64,000 bases of DNA from Ovis canadensis. Taxonomy: Eukaryota; Chordata; Mammalia; Artiodactyla; Bovidae. Both the position numbers and the translations under genes were made by a program. The stretch lies in the NCBI RefSeq assembly GCF_042477335.2, contig NC_091255.1:24406501-24470500 (forward strand), read 5' to 3'. This document shows, one piece after another, positions 55,420 to 64,000 of this stretch. The notes beneath the pieces are model-generated. The model searched no databases. It was not told the origin of the DNA and saw nothing but the letters and a program-made list of their open reading frames with translations. How positions within the stretch are numbered: position 1 is the first letter of the stretch; each line of letters opens with the position of its first letter.

Positions 55420-56175
55420 AACACCCGCCCCACCCCCGGAATCTGCTCCTCCCCCTAAGTTCTCCATCGTGGTTAGCGATGACGTTATCGGATCCATCTG
55501 ATCTCCAAAACCAGAAACCTCAGAGTCATTAGCGACTTCTCCCTCCTCTGGAGGGCCGCACCCCCATCCAATCCATCACCAGTCCTGCAAACTCTTTCTG
55601 ACACACGCTCTCTGGAGCCCAGCCTTTCTTGTCTCCACCCCCACAGCTACTCTCTGTACATATTCTGTCGAGATGCTTGCAGTCCCTCCTCTTCAGCTCA
55701 CGTTCCTTGACTAAGATTCTTCCCAAATGGGACCTGAACTCCTTAGGTCTCCCCTTCTGCCGTGGCACTCCACTAACCCCAAGTTTCAGGTATGCTCATT
55801 CCCCAAAAATGATGTGCCTGCCCATGACTCTCAGTCTTCCGCGATCTGGTCTGTTTCACGTGTCTTGCTTCTGTTGCAGCTGGGAAGACTTCTATTCACC
55901 TGTCAAGGTCCCAACCATGTGGCACTCCCTCTGGGAGGCCCTCTGGATTCCTCTGCTCCAGGGGAGTGTTCTCTTCTCCCTCCTTGGTGCTCTGGCTTCC
56001 CTTACTTATATGTTTGGCTGACATAGACTGGATACTTCTAAAATATGTCTGCTGACATCTCTCTCTTCCTTCAGATACAGGATCTTATTTATCTTTCTCT
56101 CCTCCGCCTCTAATATAGTGCTTAGACCATAATATGACAGGTAAAGGGCTGCTGAATAAGTGGATGAAAAAAAAA
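55420..56175 (+). mobile_element. L2 LINE, about 750 bp
   Basis: L2-like order: 'ccagaaacctcagagtcattagcgacttctccctcctc', 'tgggacctgaactccttagg', 'gatctggtctgtttcac', 'tgtggcactccctctggg', and the end 'agggctgctgaataagtgg'. The ORF at 55,629-56,021 is within this decayed LINE. Confidence 0.6.
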
Positions 56176-56216
56176 CCCCAAACTGACATACTGATGGTTC
56201 CCATTACATACAGTTC

Positions 56217-56241
56217 ACACACACACAAACACACACACACT
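56217..56241. repeat. (CA)n microsatellite
   Basis: Short CA run with one A interruption. Confidence 0.9.
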
Positions 56242-56362
56242 TGCAAAAGGTATTGGAATAGCAGCTCTTGAGATTAGCTTAGTAAATAAGGAAACCTGGT
56301 TTCTGCCCATATGTCTGCAATCCTCACCAAATCACTCCGTGGAAAATACTGCTCTGGCAGGA

Positions 56363-56469
56363 CTTCCCTGGCGGGCCAGCGATTAAGACTCTGCACTTCC
56401 AATGAGGGAGCATGGATTTGATCCCTGGTTGGGGAACTAAGATCCCACATGCTGTGCAGTGCAGCCAAA
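56363..56469 (+). mobile_element. CHR-like tRNA-derived SINE
   Basis: 'acttccctggcgggccagcgattaagactctgcacttcc' to 'gtgcagccaaag'. GAAAATACTGC recurs at 56,342-56,352 and 56,470-56,480. Confidence 0.93.
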
Positions 56470-56480
56470 GAAAATACTGC

Positions 56481-56899
56481 CCTGTAGCTGAGACACACTA
56501 GCAGTCACTGTGAGCTTGTGGATGGCATCTTTTAAGTCCCACCTCGAAGGAGAAAGCAGGTGGTGGAGGGAGAGGGAGAGGGGGCAGCAGCTATTTCAGA
56601 GCCTTCATGAAAGCTGCTTGGTAAGAAATAAAATCAAATGCCACCACCAGCATCACAGCCACCCCCTGACTATAGCGTAAGATTTCTTTAACACCTTAGC
56701 AGACAAGCACCCCCATGGGTGGAATCATCCACCTCATGGGCCCACACCGGGTTGTCAATTGCTGATCTAAGGCCTTTGCTCAATTCGGGCTGCTCTAAAG
56801 AGGGTGGAGAATCCGCAGGGTGGAGAGTACAAGCCCCATTCTGTGTCCCTGTATGCTTCCAGAGCTGTGCCAGGGACTCTGTTGCTTTCCTTGATCATC
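56481..56899. other. Intronic, no feature seen
   Basis: Unique sequence. Confidence 0.4.
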
Positions 56900-57025
56900 A
56901 TAGCCACCTGGACAGGGAGACGTCCTTGTTCCCATGACACAGATCATGAAACAGAGGCTCAGAGAGGGAAAGGCATTTGTCTGACACCACACAGCCTGGA
57001 AGAATAAGGATTCAAAGCCAGGTTA
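56900..57025 (-). mobile_element. MIR SINE
   Basis: 'cagatcatgaaacagaggctcagagagggaaaggcatttgtctgacaccacacagcc' is antisense MIR. Confidence 0.8.
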
Positions 57026-57034
57026 AGGTGACGA

Positions 57035-57185
57035 CAGAGGATGAGATGGTTGGATGGCATCACTGACGTGATGGACATGAGTTTGAGCAAGCTCCAGGAG
57101 TTGGAGATGGACAGGGAAGCCTGGTGTGCTGCAGTCCATGGGGTCGCAGAGTTGGACACACCTGAGCAATTGAACTGAATTGAAA
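57035..57185 (+). mobile_element. BovB 3' fragment
   Basis: 'gatgagatggttggatggcatcactgacgtgatggacatgag' to 'gagttggacacacctgagcaattgaactgaattg'. Confidence 0.92.
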
Positions 57186-57875
57186 GTTGGTCCCTTTTCC
57201 ACCTCATGTGCTAGATCAGGAGGGAGGAAGGAAGAGGCTCAGGGGCCTCTGAGTCAAACAGCTTTCTCTGTGACTTTGCCAAGAGTCATCTGTGTCCTCA
57301 ACCCTCTGCTGCACCAACAGCAGACCTCAGGTGCTGGCCTCAGGGTGCCCATGTGTGCTTCACATGATTTCCTGCCCTCCTGGGGTTCGTGTCTCTAGTG
57401 TTGGTCTTCAGAATCCACATGGAATGAACCCCATCGGCCTTTTCCTAGTTGTCTCTTGCAAAATTGTCCTATGTGCTTGGAACATATTTTCATGTATATA
57501 CCTAAATGCGCTGCTTGAGCTGTATTAATATACATATAGATCCCTGAATAAAAAGAGTTTTGGTTCAAGGGAACATTGGAAATGTGGTATTTACAGATGT
57601 CACATAGTGCAGGGATCACTGTCCAGATGAGAGAAACCAAGATGTAGCAGGTAGGGTAGGTCTGGGAACAAAGCAGTAGAAAGAGTGTTTGAAGGAAAGC
57701 AGAAATGTTCAGCCTGGAGAGACTTGCCAATATTAATACTAGAGCAGCTCCAAGTAAGACAGCATAAAAGTTAAGGAGGGAAAGATTTCTAACCAATGGA
57801 GTAATCAATGAAAAACAGTTTGAGCTATCAATGAATGGCCTTCTTACATACATATGTATTAGGAATTTATAGGTC
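57186..57875. other. Intronic, no feature seen
   Basis: Unique sequence. The 234-codon antisense ORF at 57,395-58,099 is an artefact of the SINE and flanking DNA. Confidence 0.45.
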
Positions 57876-58131
57876 TCTAGTACTCTTGCCTGGAAAATCC
57901 CATGGACGGAGGAGCCTGGTAGGCTGCCGTCCATGGGGTTGCGAAGAGTCGGACACGACTGAGCAACTTCACTTTGACTTTTCACTTTCATGCATTGGAG
58001 AAGGAAATGGCAACCCACTCCACTGTTCTTGCCTGGAGACTCCCAGGGATGGGGGAGCCTGGTGGGCTGCTGTCTATGGGGTCGCACAGAGTTGGACACA
58101 ACTGATGCGACTTAGCAGCAGCAGCAGCAGA
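57876..58131 (+). mobile_element. BOV-A2 SINE dimer
   Basis: First monomer starts at 'agtactcttgcctgg' (5' truncated), linker 'ttcactttgacttttcactttcatgcattgg', second monomer to 'cgacttagcagcagcagcagcag'. Confidence 0.96.
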
Positions 58132-58315
58132 CTCAGCACTGGAGCCTTATATGAAATGGCCTTTTTTGTGGGGGGTGGGGGATGGTAGAAAGCTTCCAGT
58201 CACAGGAAGAGTCCAAGCAGGAGTTGGATGGTTATCCATCGTGAGCAATATTAATTCCAGCGCTAAACGGGTGATTGGAAAGGATGAGTTCTAGTGTATC
58301 ACAATTCAGTAGAGC
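58132..58315. other. Intronic, no feature seen
   Basis: Short unique stretch. Confidence 0.3.
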
Positions 58316-58490
58316 AGTGGTCCCCAACCTTCTTGGTACCAGGAACTCATTTTTTGGAAGACACTGTTTCCACCAACTGGGGCAGAGGGGATGGTTTCAG
58401 GATGATTCAACCCATTCCATTTATTGTTCACTTTCTTATGATTATGTCAGCTCCACTTCAGATCTTTAGATCCCAGAGGCTGGGGAATCC
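58316..58490 (+). mobile_element. Non-autonomous DNA transposon ('gcagtggtccccaacctt' family)
   Basis: 'gcagtggtccccaaccttcttggtaccagg', 'gaagacactgtttccaccaactgggg' and 'ggatggtttcaggatgattcaa'. It reads opposite to the copy at 59,764. Confidence 0.8.
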
Positions 58491-58627
58491 CTGCAGTAGA
58501 GTAAAGAGAGGTGCAGCCATCTCTGTACCATCCAGAATCCTGAGACAGGACACTGCATGCTATAATCACTGGTTGACCAGTGCAGTGCATGGCTGCTATC
58601 CACGAGCCACACACCCAGGGTGTGTAA

Positions 58628-58852
58628 TGGGGTGACCCTGGTGGCTCAGGTGATAAAGAATCTGCCTGCAATGCAGAAGCCCTGGGTTTGATCCCTGATT
58701 TCCCCTGGAGAAGGGATGGCCACCCACTCCAGTGTTCTTTCCTGAAGAATCCCTTGAACAGCGGAGCCTGGTGGTCTACAGTCCACAGGGTGGCAAAGAG
58801 GTGGACACGGCTGAGCGACTAACACTTTCAGTTTCACCTTTCACTTTCAAGC
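58628..58852 (+). mobile_element. Bov-tA SINE
   Basis: 'ggggtgaccctggtggctcaggtgataaag' to 'gctgagcgactaacactttcagtttcacctttcactttc'. Confidence 0.93.
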
Positions 58853-59052
58853 TAGCGCCCAAAGAGAACTAAAGGAGAAAAGAGCTGAAATGAAAGCAGA
58901 ATGGATTTGGCTTGAATTAATGTGCTGACCCGAAAGGGGACTGATCACTGACATGAGCATGTGAGGGGAAGCTATCTCTCTGTCTTAAGTGATTCCTTAA
59001 AATCTTTTAGGCGCCCATTTCTACAAGGCTTTAATCATAGGGTGTGCACTTT
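58853..59052. other. Intronic, no feature seen
   Basis: Short unique stretch. Confidence 0.3.
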
Positions 59053-59065
59053 GCTCATGAGACAT

Positions 59066-59282
59066 GTGAACGTGTGAGCTCAGTTGTGTCTGACTCTTTG
59101 TGAACCTGTGGACTACAGCCCATCAGGCTCTTCTGTCCATGGAATGCTTCAGGCAAGAATACTGGAGTGGGTTGCCATTTTCTCCTCCAGGGGATCTTCC
59201 TGGCCCTGGGCTCGAACCCAGATCTCCTGCATTTCTTGCATTGGCAGGCAGAATCTTTACCACTGTGCCATCTGCGAAGCCC
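59066..59282 (-). mobile_element. Bov-tA SINE
   Basis: Antisense copy with a perfect 13-bp target-site duplication GCTCATGAGACAT at 59,053-59,065 and 59,283-59,295. Confidence 0.96.
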
Positions 59283-59295
59283 GCTCATGAGACAT

Positions 59296-59763
59296 AGCCC
59301 TGGGCTATAAAATCAAAATTGGACGGAAATACTCAAAATGTTCTGGTAGCTGTTGGGCTTTCTTGTCCTTTTCCCTAACCTCTGTCCTGCTCCTTTGGCT
59401 CATATCTCTCAGCCATTCCCTGTGGTTTTCTCGTGAGCTCTGAGATGAGGGGGCTGGTGTTGGCTGGGCCTGAACCATCACTCTTTGAATAACAGGCTGA
59501 ATCTGTCACCCACCTCTCAGGACGCTTGATCTCCTGTTTTTTGTTTGTTTGGCTTTTGTTTTCTTTTCTTTAACTCCACGAACCCTCGCCGTCCTCAGCC
59601 CAGAAACGTTGTTCTGGGGAAAAGAACATTGCTTATGGGTCAGGCACTGGGCTAGTTATAGTCTCTACCTGACACCTGATTCACTTTTAGCTCCCCCCCG
59701 GGCCCCCTGCCAAAGTCTTTTCTGCAGATGAGGATCTAAGCGCTTAGGAGAGTGGTCTAAAAC
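59296..59763. other. Intronic, no feature seen
   Basis: Unique sequence. Confidence 0.4.
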
Positions 59764-59957
59764 AGGGGTTCCCAACCTCCAGGCCCTGGACTAGTACCTT
59801 CTGTCAGATCAGCAGCCGCATTCGATTAGAAATAATATGCATAGCAAACAAATGCACTTGAATCATCCTGAAATCCCGCCCCCAGTCTGTGGAAAAATTG
59901 TCTTCCACAAAACTGGACCCTGGTTCCCAAATGGTTGGAGACCACAGGTCTGAAAAA
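59764..59957 (-). mobile_element. Non-autonomous DNA transposon, second copy
   Basis: 'caggggttcccaacctccaggccctgga', 'ttgaatcatcctgaaatcccgcc', 'ggaaaaattgtcttccacaaaactgg' and 'atggttggagaccacaggt' are the reverse of the 58,316 element, here with both ends. Confidence 0.82.
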
Positions 59958-60201
59958 CACAGTAAGCCAGTGACAATGTCAGTTTCAGTCCAGGGGATGG
60001 GTGGACATGTATATACGTGTATGTGTGTGTGTGTGTGTGTGTATCCTGAGTTCACATCCTATGCCCAAAAGGTTAGAGACCTGGTCTAAAACACACACCA
60101 AGCAAATGGTAATGGCAGTGTCAGTCCAAATGTGTTTGCATGTGTGTGTGTGTGCGTTTGCACGCGTGCGTGTGTGTGTGTCCCGACTCCATATACTATG
60201 C
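59950..60201. repeat. Diverged tandem duplication, unit about 120-130 bp
   Basis: Unit 1 (about 59,950-60,063) and unit 2 (about 60,081-60,201) share 'gtctgaaaaacacagtaagcca/gtctaaaacacacaccaagcaa', 'gtcagt-tcagtcca', a TG microsatellite, and 'cctatgc/actatgc' in the same order. The TG runs at 60,018-60,043 and 60,138-60,180 are thus copies of one ancestral site. Confidence 0.6.
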
Positions 60202-61639
60202 TCTTTCTACTCCTGGGGAAGAAGGGGTCGCCCCAGCAGCAGTCCTTGCCCTGCCCGCCCAGCCCTGCCGGGGCATCCTTGCTTGCATCGCGAGCAGACA
60301 GAACACAGAGTCTCCTGAACTGGTGGGTGCCCAGTGAGCCTCCTTCTGCTGGGAGGCAGGAGTTGCTCTGAGCACAGCCCTTGAAAGCGCTGTTCCCAAT
60401 CCTGACACCAGGTTTGTTTCATTCAAGTTGGTGCTCACGGGAAGGAGCAGACGGCTTGGACAAGGGGACTGCCGACTTCTTCTTGATCTGTGAGCATCTG
60501 CCCAAGGGAACAGTGCCTTCTGAGGAGCCCCAGGAGACGAGCGTCACAGGCGAATGTGAAATCCCCCTTTCTGTTTTCTTGTGTCTCCTTAGAGGGCCTA
60601 GCTCCTTGCCTGGAGGAAGTACCCACCTAATAGATGACTAAAGCCAGTCTGGAGCCTCGGTTTCCTCTTCTTTAAAATGATGGGTAGCAATGTCTTCCTG
60701 GCAGGTGGTGAGTATCAAGTCAGCAAGCTTAGGCTCATCTCATGGGATTGATAGTAAATTTTTGTAATATTGTTCTCTGTTGATCCCACCATTCTCTTTT
60801 CCCTCACCCTCCTCTCTGGGCCCTGGCTGGAAGCAAGAGTATATCTCCTTGGCAGGGGGAATAGATTGTTCACTCTAACCAAGGGGCCACCTACCACTGT
60901 GAGCTTAGGGCTTGTGCTTCAGAGCCCAGGTGGAGATTCTCCACTAGGATGCTGTGGGTCTGGGTGCCATTGATTGCCAGAAACCCATCTGTGCTTGTTT
61001 AGCTCTGTCCTCTCTCATTCCCCAGTCCCTTGACCCTGCATCTGATTTTGGGAAGTAGGAACAGGACAGAGAGCAAGTTCACCTTTAGAGAGCATGATTG
61101 CACTGCTGTTAACACCGTGGAGAAATATTAATAGGTCTCGCTTGTCCTGTCGAATGTCTCCTGCTCTCTTAGCAATATTGAAGCTAGGGAAAATTTTCCC
61201 CAACAGCCACACAGACCAGAGCTTACGATGTCTTATAGAGCGAGGACATTCATTATAAGAAGCTTCAGGGAGCTTCGCTGCCCAGCCTGTAACAAGGTCT
61301 TATCTGGTAAATGCCCAGAGGAGGAGGGCAGGGTTAGTTTCAAACGTGGGCTTCACTGCAGAGCCCAGGGATTAATATATAATGCATTCAGCGCTGGTGA
61401 AGCATCGGATCTATGGCTGGTTTGAGCTGAGAATGACACTGGCCAGGGGTGAATTCCTCTGTTTATTCCCCTCCCTTGACTTCCCTGTGAGCATGTATAC
61501 GTGTGTGGGCTGAAAGATCACTTTCTGTTCAGGGGTGTCTTGCCTCAGAAAACTTACAGGCAAGTTTGGAGGGGGTGGACAGTTAAGAAGGACCATCATT
61601 TTAGTTTATTTTTGGCCAATGAATTTATTGTGGATGATA
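60202..61639. other. Intronic, no feature seen
   Basis: Unique sequence, GC-richer at 60,220-60,300. Confidence 0.45.
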
Positions 61640-61850
61640 TTTTTGTTAATGGATTTATCACAGTAGGCTCAGTGTTTGCATGTGTTTTAACTTATTTAAT
61701 TTGCACTCTGACCTTGTGAAGTTAAACTTATTATCACTGTTTACAGATGGAAAAGACTGAGGCTCAGGGATTATACATAAGTTGCCCAGTTTCACAAATT
61801 TAGAATATGGAACAGCTAGTATTCAAATTCCGGTCCTTTCCATCCTGAAT
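61640..61850 (-). mobile_element. MIR SINE
   Basis: 'tgtttacagatggaaaagactgaggctcagggattatacataagttgcccag' is antisense MIR with a long flank. Confidence 0.75.
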
Positions 61851-62287
61851 ATATTTATTCTTCCCACCCAAACAAGTGTCTGTCTTGAAATACAACTTCA
61901 TAACAATAATGGGTATTTTGAGAAATTATATTTAGTTACTAATATCTTTTAAAAGTTGTTTATTTTCCAAGTTCCCAGGAGCAATTTTTCCATATGGATA
62001 TGCATTTTAATATAGTTATAATGATTACCTAGTAATACTTTTGTGTTCTATTCTCTTGTCTTAATGTTGTATGATATGCTTTTCCTGACACTGCTAAATA
62101 ACCTTTACAATTATCATTTATAAAAAGGCAAATAATCCATGGGGTTAATTTCCCATAATTTACCCGAACATTCTCCTGCTATGAGCCACTTTTTCTTTTC
62201 TCACATTTTGTTAGTGTGAGTAATGCTCCAGTGAAGAGGTCCATGCATAGACCTCCTCACAAGGCAATATTTTACCGAGGAAGAAAC
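61851..62287. other. Intronic, AT-rich, no feature seen
   Basis: Unique AT-rich sequence. Confidence 0.4.
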
Positions 62288-62460
62288 GGGATTGGACTCA
62301 GGCAGATGGAGTTTGAATGCAGTTTCTCCCTCGTAATAATGCTGCAGCTTTAGATAAGTCATTAGCCCCTTACTAGCTTAATAAGGGTATGTGTCAAAAG
62401 ATTGATGTGCAAAAGTAGTAGCAGTGTGGCTATAAGCATGCCTAGCCCGTGACAGATATG
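62288..62460 (+). mobile_element. MIR SINE
   Basis: 'aaacgggattggactcaggcagatggagtttgaatgcagtttc' and 'gctttagataagtcattagccccttac' in MIR order. Confidence 0.65.
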
Positions 62461-62699
62461 TAATTGGTTTTAGCCCCATTTTTCTCCTTGGAAAACCCCA
62501 TGGGTAGAATGTCAGAGTACATATGCTTTTGTGAGTTTTGGTACCTTCTGGAAAATTCCTTTGCAAACAGGGTCAGAACAACTTACGCTACTGCTAGCAT
62601 GTAGGAAAGTACTGTTTCACAAGCAGTTGATTTTACTATTTTTGGCACCTTTTTTTTTTATGCTTATGGTTCTGAAAGGGTAACAAGTGGAACTGAAAA
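62461..62699. other. Intronic, no feature seen
   Basis: Short unique stretch with a T-run at 62,650. Confidence 0.3.
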
Positions 62700-62889
62700 T
62701 CAGCTCTGAACCATGCCAAGGTAACAACCTAAGTGTCCGTTGATGAATGCATGGATAAAACAGACATGGTACATATATACAGTGGAATATTACTTAGCCA
62801 TAAAAAAGAATGAACAATGCCATTTGCAGCAACATGGATGGAACTGGAGACTGTCAAACCAAGTGGAGTAAGTCAGAAAGAGAAAGGCA

Positions 62890-62966
62890 AGTTTTGCAGA
62901 GTGGCAGTATCCTAGCCAGTGGGGTTTATCTGAGGCAGGATCATTGCTAACTGACAACTTTCCCAA
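62890..62966 (+). pseudogene. U4 snRNA pseudogene, 3'-truncated
   Basis: About 77 bases match the 5' part of the spliceosomal U4 small nuclear RNA: 'agttttgcagagtggcagta', then 'ggtttatctgaggca' and 'attgctaactgacaactttc', the region that forms stem I, the 5' stem-loop and stem II with U6. The rest of U4 is missing. It is flanked by 17-bp direct repeats with one mismatch ('cagaaagagaaa' plus 'ggcaa' at 62,874-62,890; plus 'gacaa' at 62,967-62,983), so it arose by retrotransposition. There is no A-tail, as in the known class of 3'-truncated snRNA pseudogenes. Not expected to be transcribed from its own promoter. Confidence 0.88.
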
Positions 62967-63189
62967 CAGAAAGAGAAAGACAAATGCTGTATGGTATCAC
63001 TTACCTGTGGAATCCAAATATGACACAGATGAACTTATCTACGAAACAGAAACGAGGTCACAGACATAGAGCAGGGACTTGTGGTTGCCAAGGGGGATGC
63101 CGAGTCGGGGAGGGATGCAGGCAGAGTTTGGGGTTAGCAGATGCAAGCTAGCATATCATCAAGGTAAGCTAGGTAAACAACAAGTTCCT

Positions 63190-63344
63190 CTCAAACCAGA
63201 GCCCTGGAGCAACTGGGAGGGGTGGGATGTTCAAGAGGGAGGGGACGTGGGTATACCTGTGGCTGACTCGTGTTGATGCTTGCCAGAAACTGGCACGATA
63301 CTGTAAGGCCATTATCCTTCAATTAAAAATGAATTTGAAAAAAC
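63190..63344 (+). mobile_element. L1-type 3' end nested in the older L1
   Basis: 'gggaggggtgggatgttcaagagggagg', 'gtatacctgtggctgactcgtgttgatg', 'attatccttcaattaaaaatgaatttgaaaaaa'. AGTTCCT occurs on both flanks (63,183-63,189 and 63,347-63,353 approximately), joining the host L1 on either side. Confidence 0.8.
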
Positions 63345-63591
63345 CGAGTTCCTACTGTGTAGCACAGGGAGCTGTATTCAATATCCTGCGACAAATCATA
63401 CAGAAAAGAATATAAAGAGGAAAGTGTGTGCATGTATAACTGAGTCACTTTATTGTACAGTAGAACTTAACACATTGTAACTCAACGATTGGCGGAGTCC
63501 TTTCACCGTTCTCCTGAAACTATCACAGCACCACTAATCGGTTATACCCCAATACCAAATTAAAAGTTTTTTAAAAATTAAAACAAAAACA

Positions 63592-64000
63592 GCTCTGTGC
63601 CCTTTACTTGGGAAGATGCTGGACTCTGCAGCCACAGAAATGAGTCCCAAAGCTTTTGAAGGTCAAAGACTAATCAGTGGCCAGAAGGCTTATATGTAAG
63701 TCCTCCATGACTAATCATATTTCCTTGAACCGAGTGACTGATGGGAGAGACAGAATAAATATATTCCTGACAGGAAACATTATCTGACCTGAGCAAGGGT
63801 GCCTGGTAGACATTGCAAAACCTTCTTAACTGATGATTTTTTTTTTAAAGGAGTGCTTGTCATCAGATAAGGAAGCTTAACAAGATCCTCTCCCAAATTG
63901 GATTTGACATGTGCCTGGCACTCGGACAGCTGAGCCATCCCTCCCCAGAAAGTTCTCTGCAGCCATAGCCCAGGGCACAGGGCTTTGGCTGCTCTGCTGC
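63592..64000. other. Intronic, no feature seen
   Basis: Unique sequence to the window end; T-run at 63,838-63,846. Confidence 0.4.

Larger units (their letters stand above)
62700..63591 (+). mobile_element. L1 3' end with two nested inserts
   Basis: Sense L1: end of ORF2 ('acctaagtgtccgttgatgaatgcatggataaaacagacatggtacatatatacagtggaatattac', 'gatggaactggagactgtc'), then 3' UTR ('gagcagggacttgtggttgcc', 'tgtgtagcacagggagctgtattc') and tail 'aaattaaaagttttttaaaaattaaaac'. Interrupted by a U4 fragment at 62,890 and an L1-type 3' end at 63,190. Confidence 0.85.

Noticed and set aside
57395..58099. 234-codon antisense ORF
   Set aside because: The first third is reverse-read BOV-A2 SINE and the rest is unique intron; no protein family.

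Overview
The window comes from a ruminant, almost certainly a bovid. It is full of BovB (RTE) LINE pieces, Bov-tA and BOV-A2 SINEs with their (AGC)n tails, and tRNA-Glu-derived CHR SINEs. Bov-tA and BOV-A2 are ruminant/bovid repeats, so primates, rodents and carnivores are excluded. Cattle, buffalo, sheep and goat cannot be told apart by eye.

There is one protein-coding exon: the first coding exon of ASIC2, transcript ASIC2a, at 11,638-12,192 on the + strand. It encodes 185 residues and ends at a clean GT splice donor in phase 0. It sits at the 3' end of a GC-rich promoter/5'-UTR region (about 10,560-11,640) with a CCAAT/TATA-like pair, a (CGG)n tract and an upstream ORF. From the known ASIC2 gene structure, sequence left of the promoter is inferred to lie inside the long first intron of the ASIC2b transcript. 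Everything right of 12,192 is the first intron of ASIC2a. No later ASIC2 exon is visible, so the shared channel body lies beyond the window.

From about 1.77 to 8.4 kb lies a decayed endogenous retrovirus with both LTRs still recognisable. It keeps remnants of reverse transcriptase, RNase H, integrase and the transmembrane part of env, all on the + strand and all broken. Four or five later SINE/LINE insertions cut it. An AT-rich block of 1.5 kb sits where gag should be.

From 12.2 to 64 kb the intron is a mosaic of unique DNA and repeats. The repeats are ancient MIR and L2 copies, hAT and mariner MITEs, older L1 fragments, BovB pieces (the larger ones all on the - strand) and young bovid SINEs, many with target-site duplications I could read directly. 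Three items stand out: a chimeric L1 (36,160-38,062) with ORF1 but no ORF2, its 3' UTR split around the ORF1 block, bounded by a perfect 22-bp duplication; a 3'-truncated U4 snRNA pseudogene inside an L1 near 62.9 kb; and a diverged tandem duplication carrying two TG microsatellites near 60 kb. I found no sign of a new protein-coding system; the novelty is in regulatory architecture and retrotransposition by-products.
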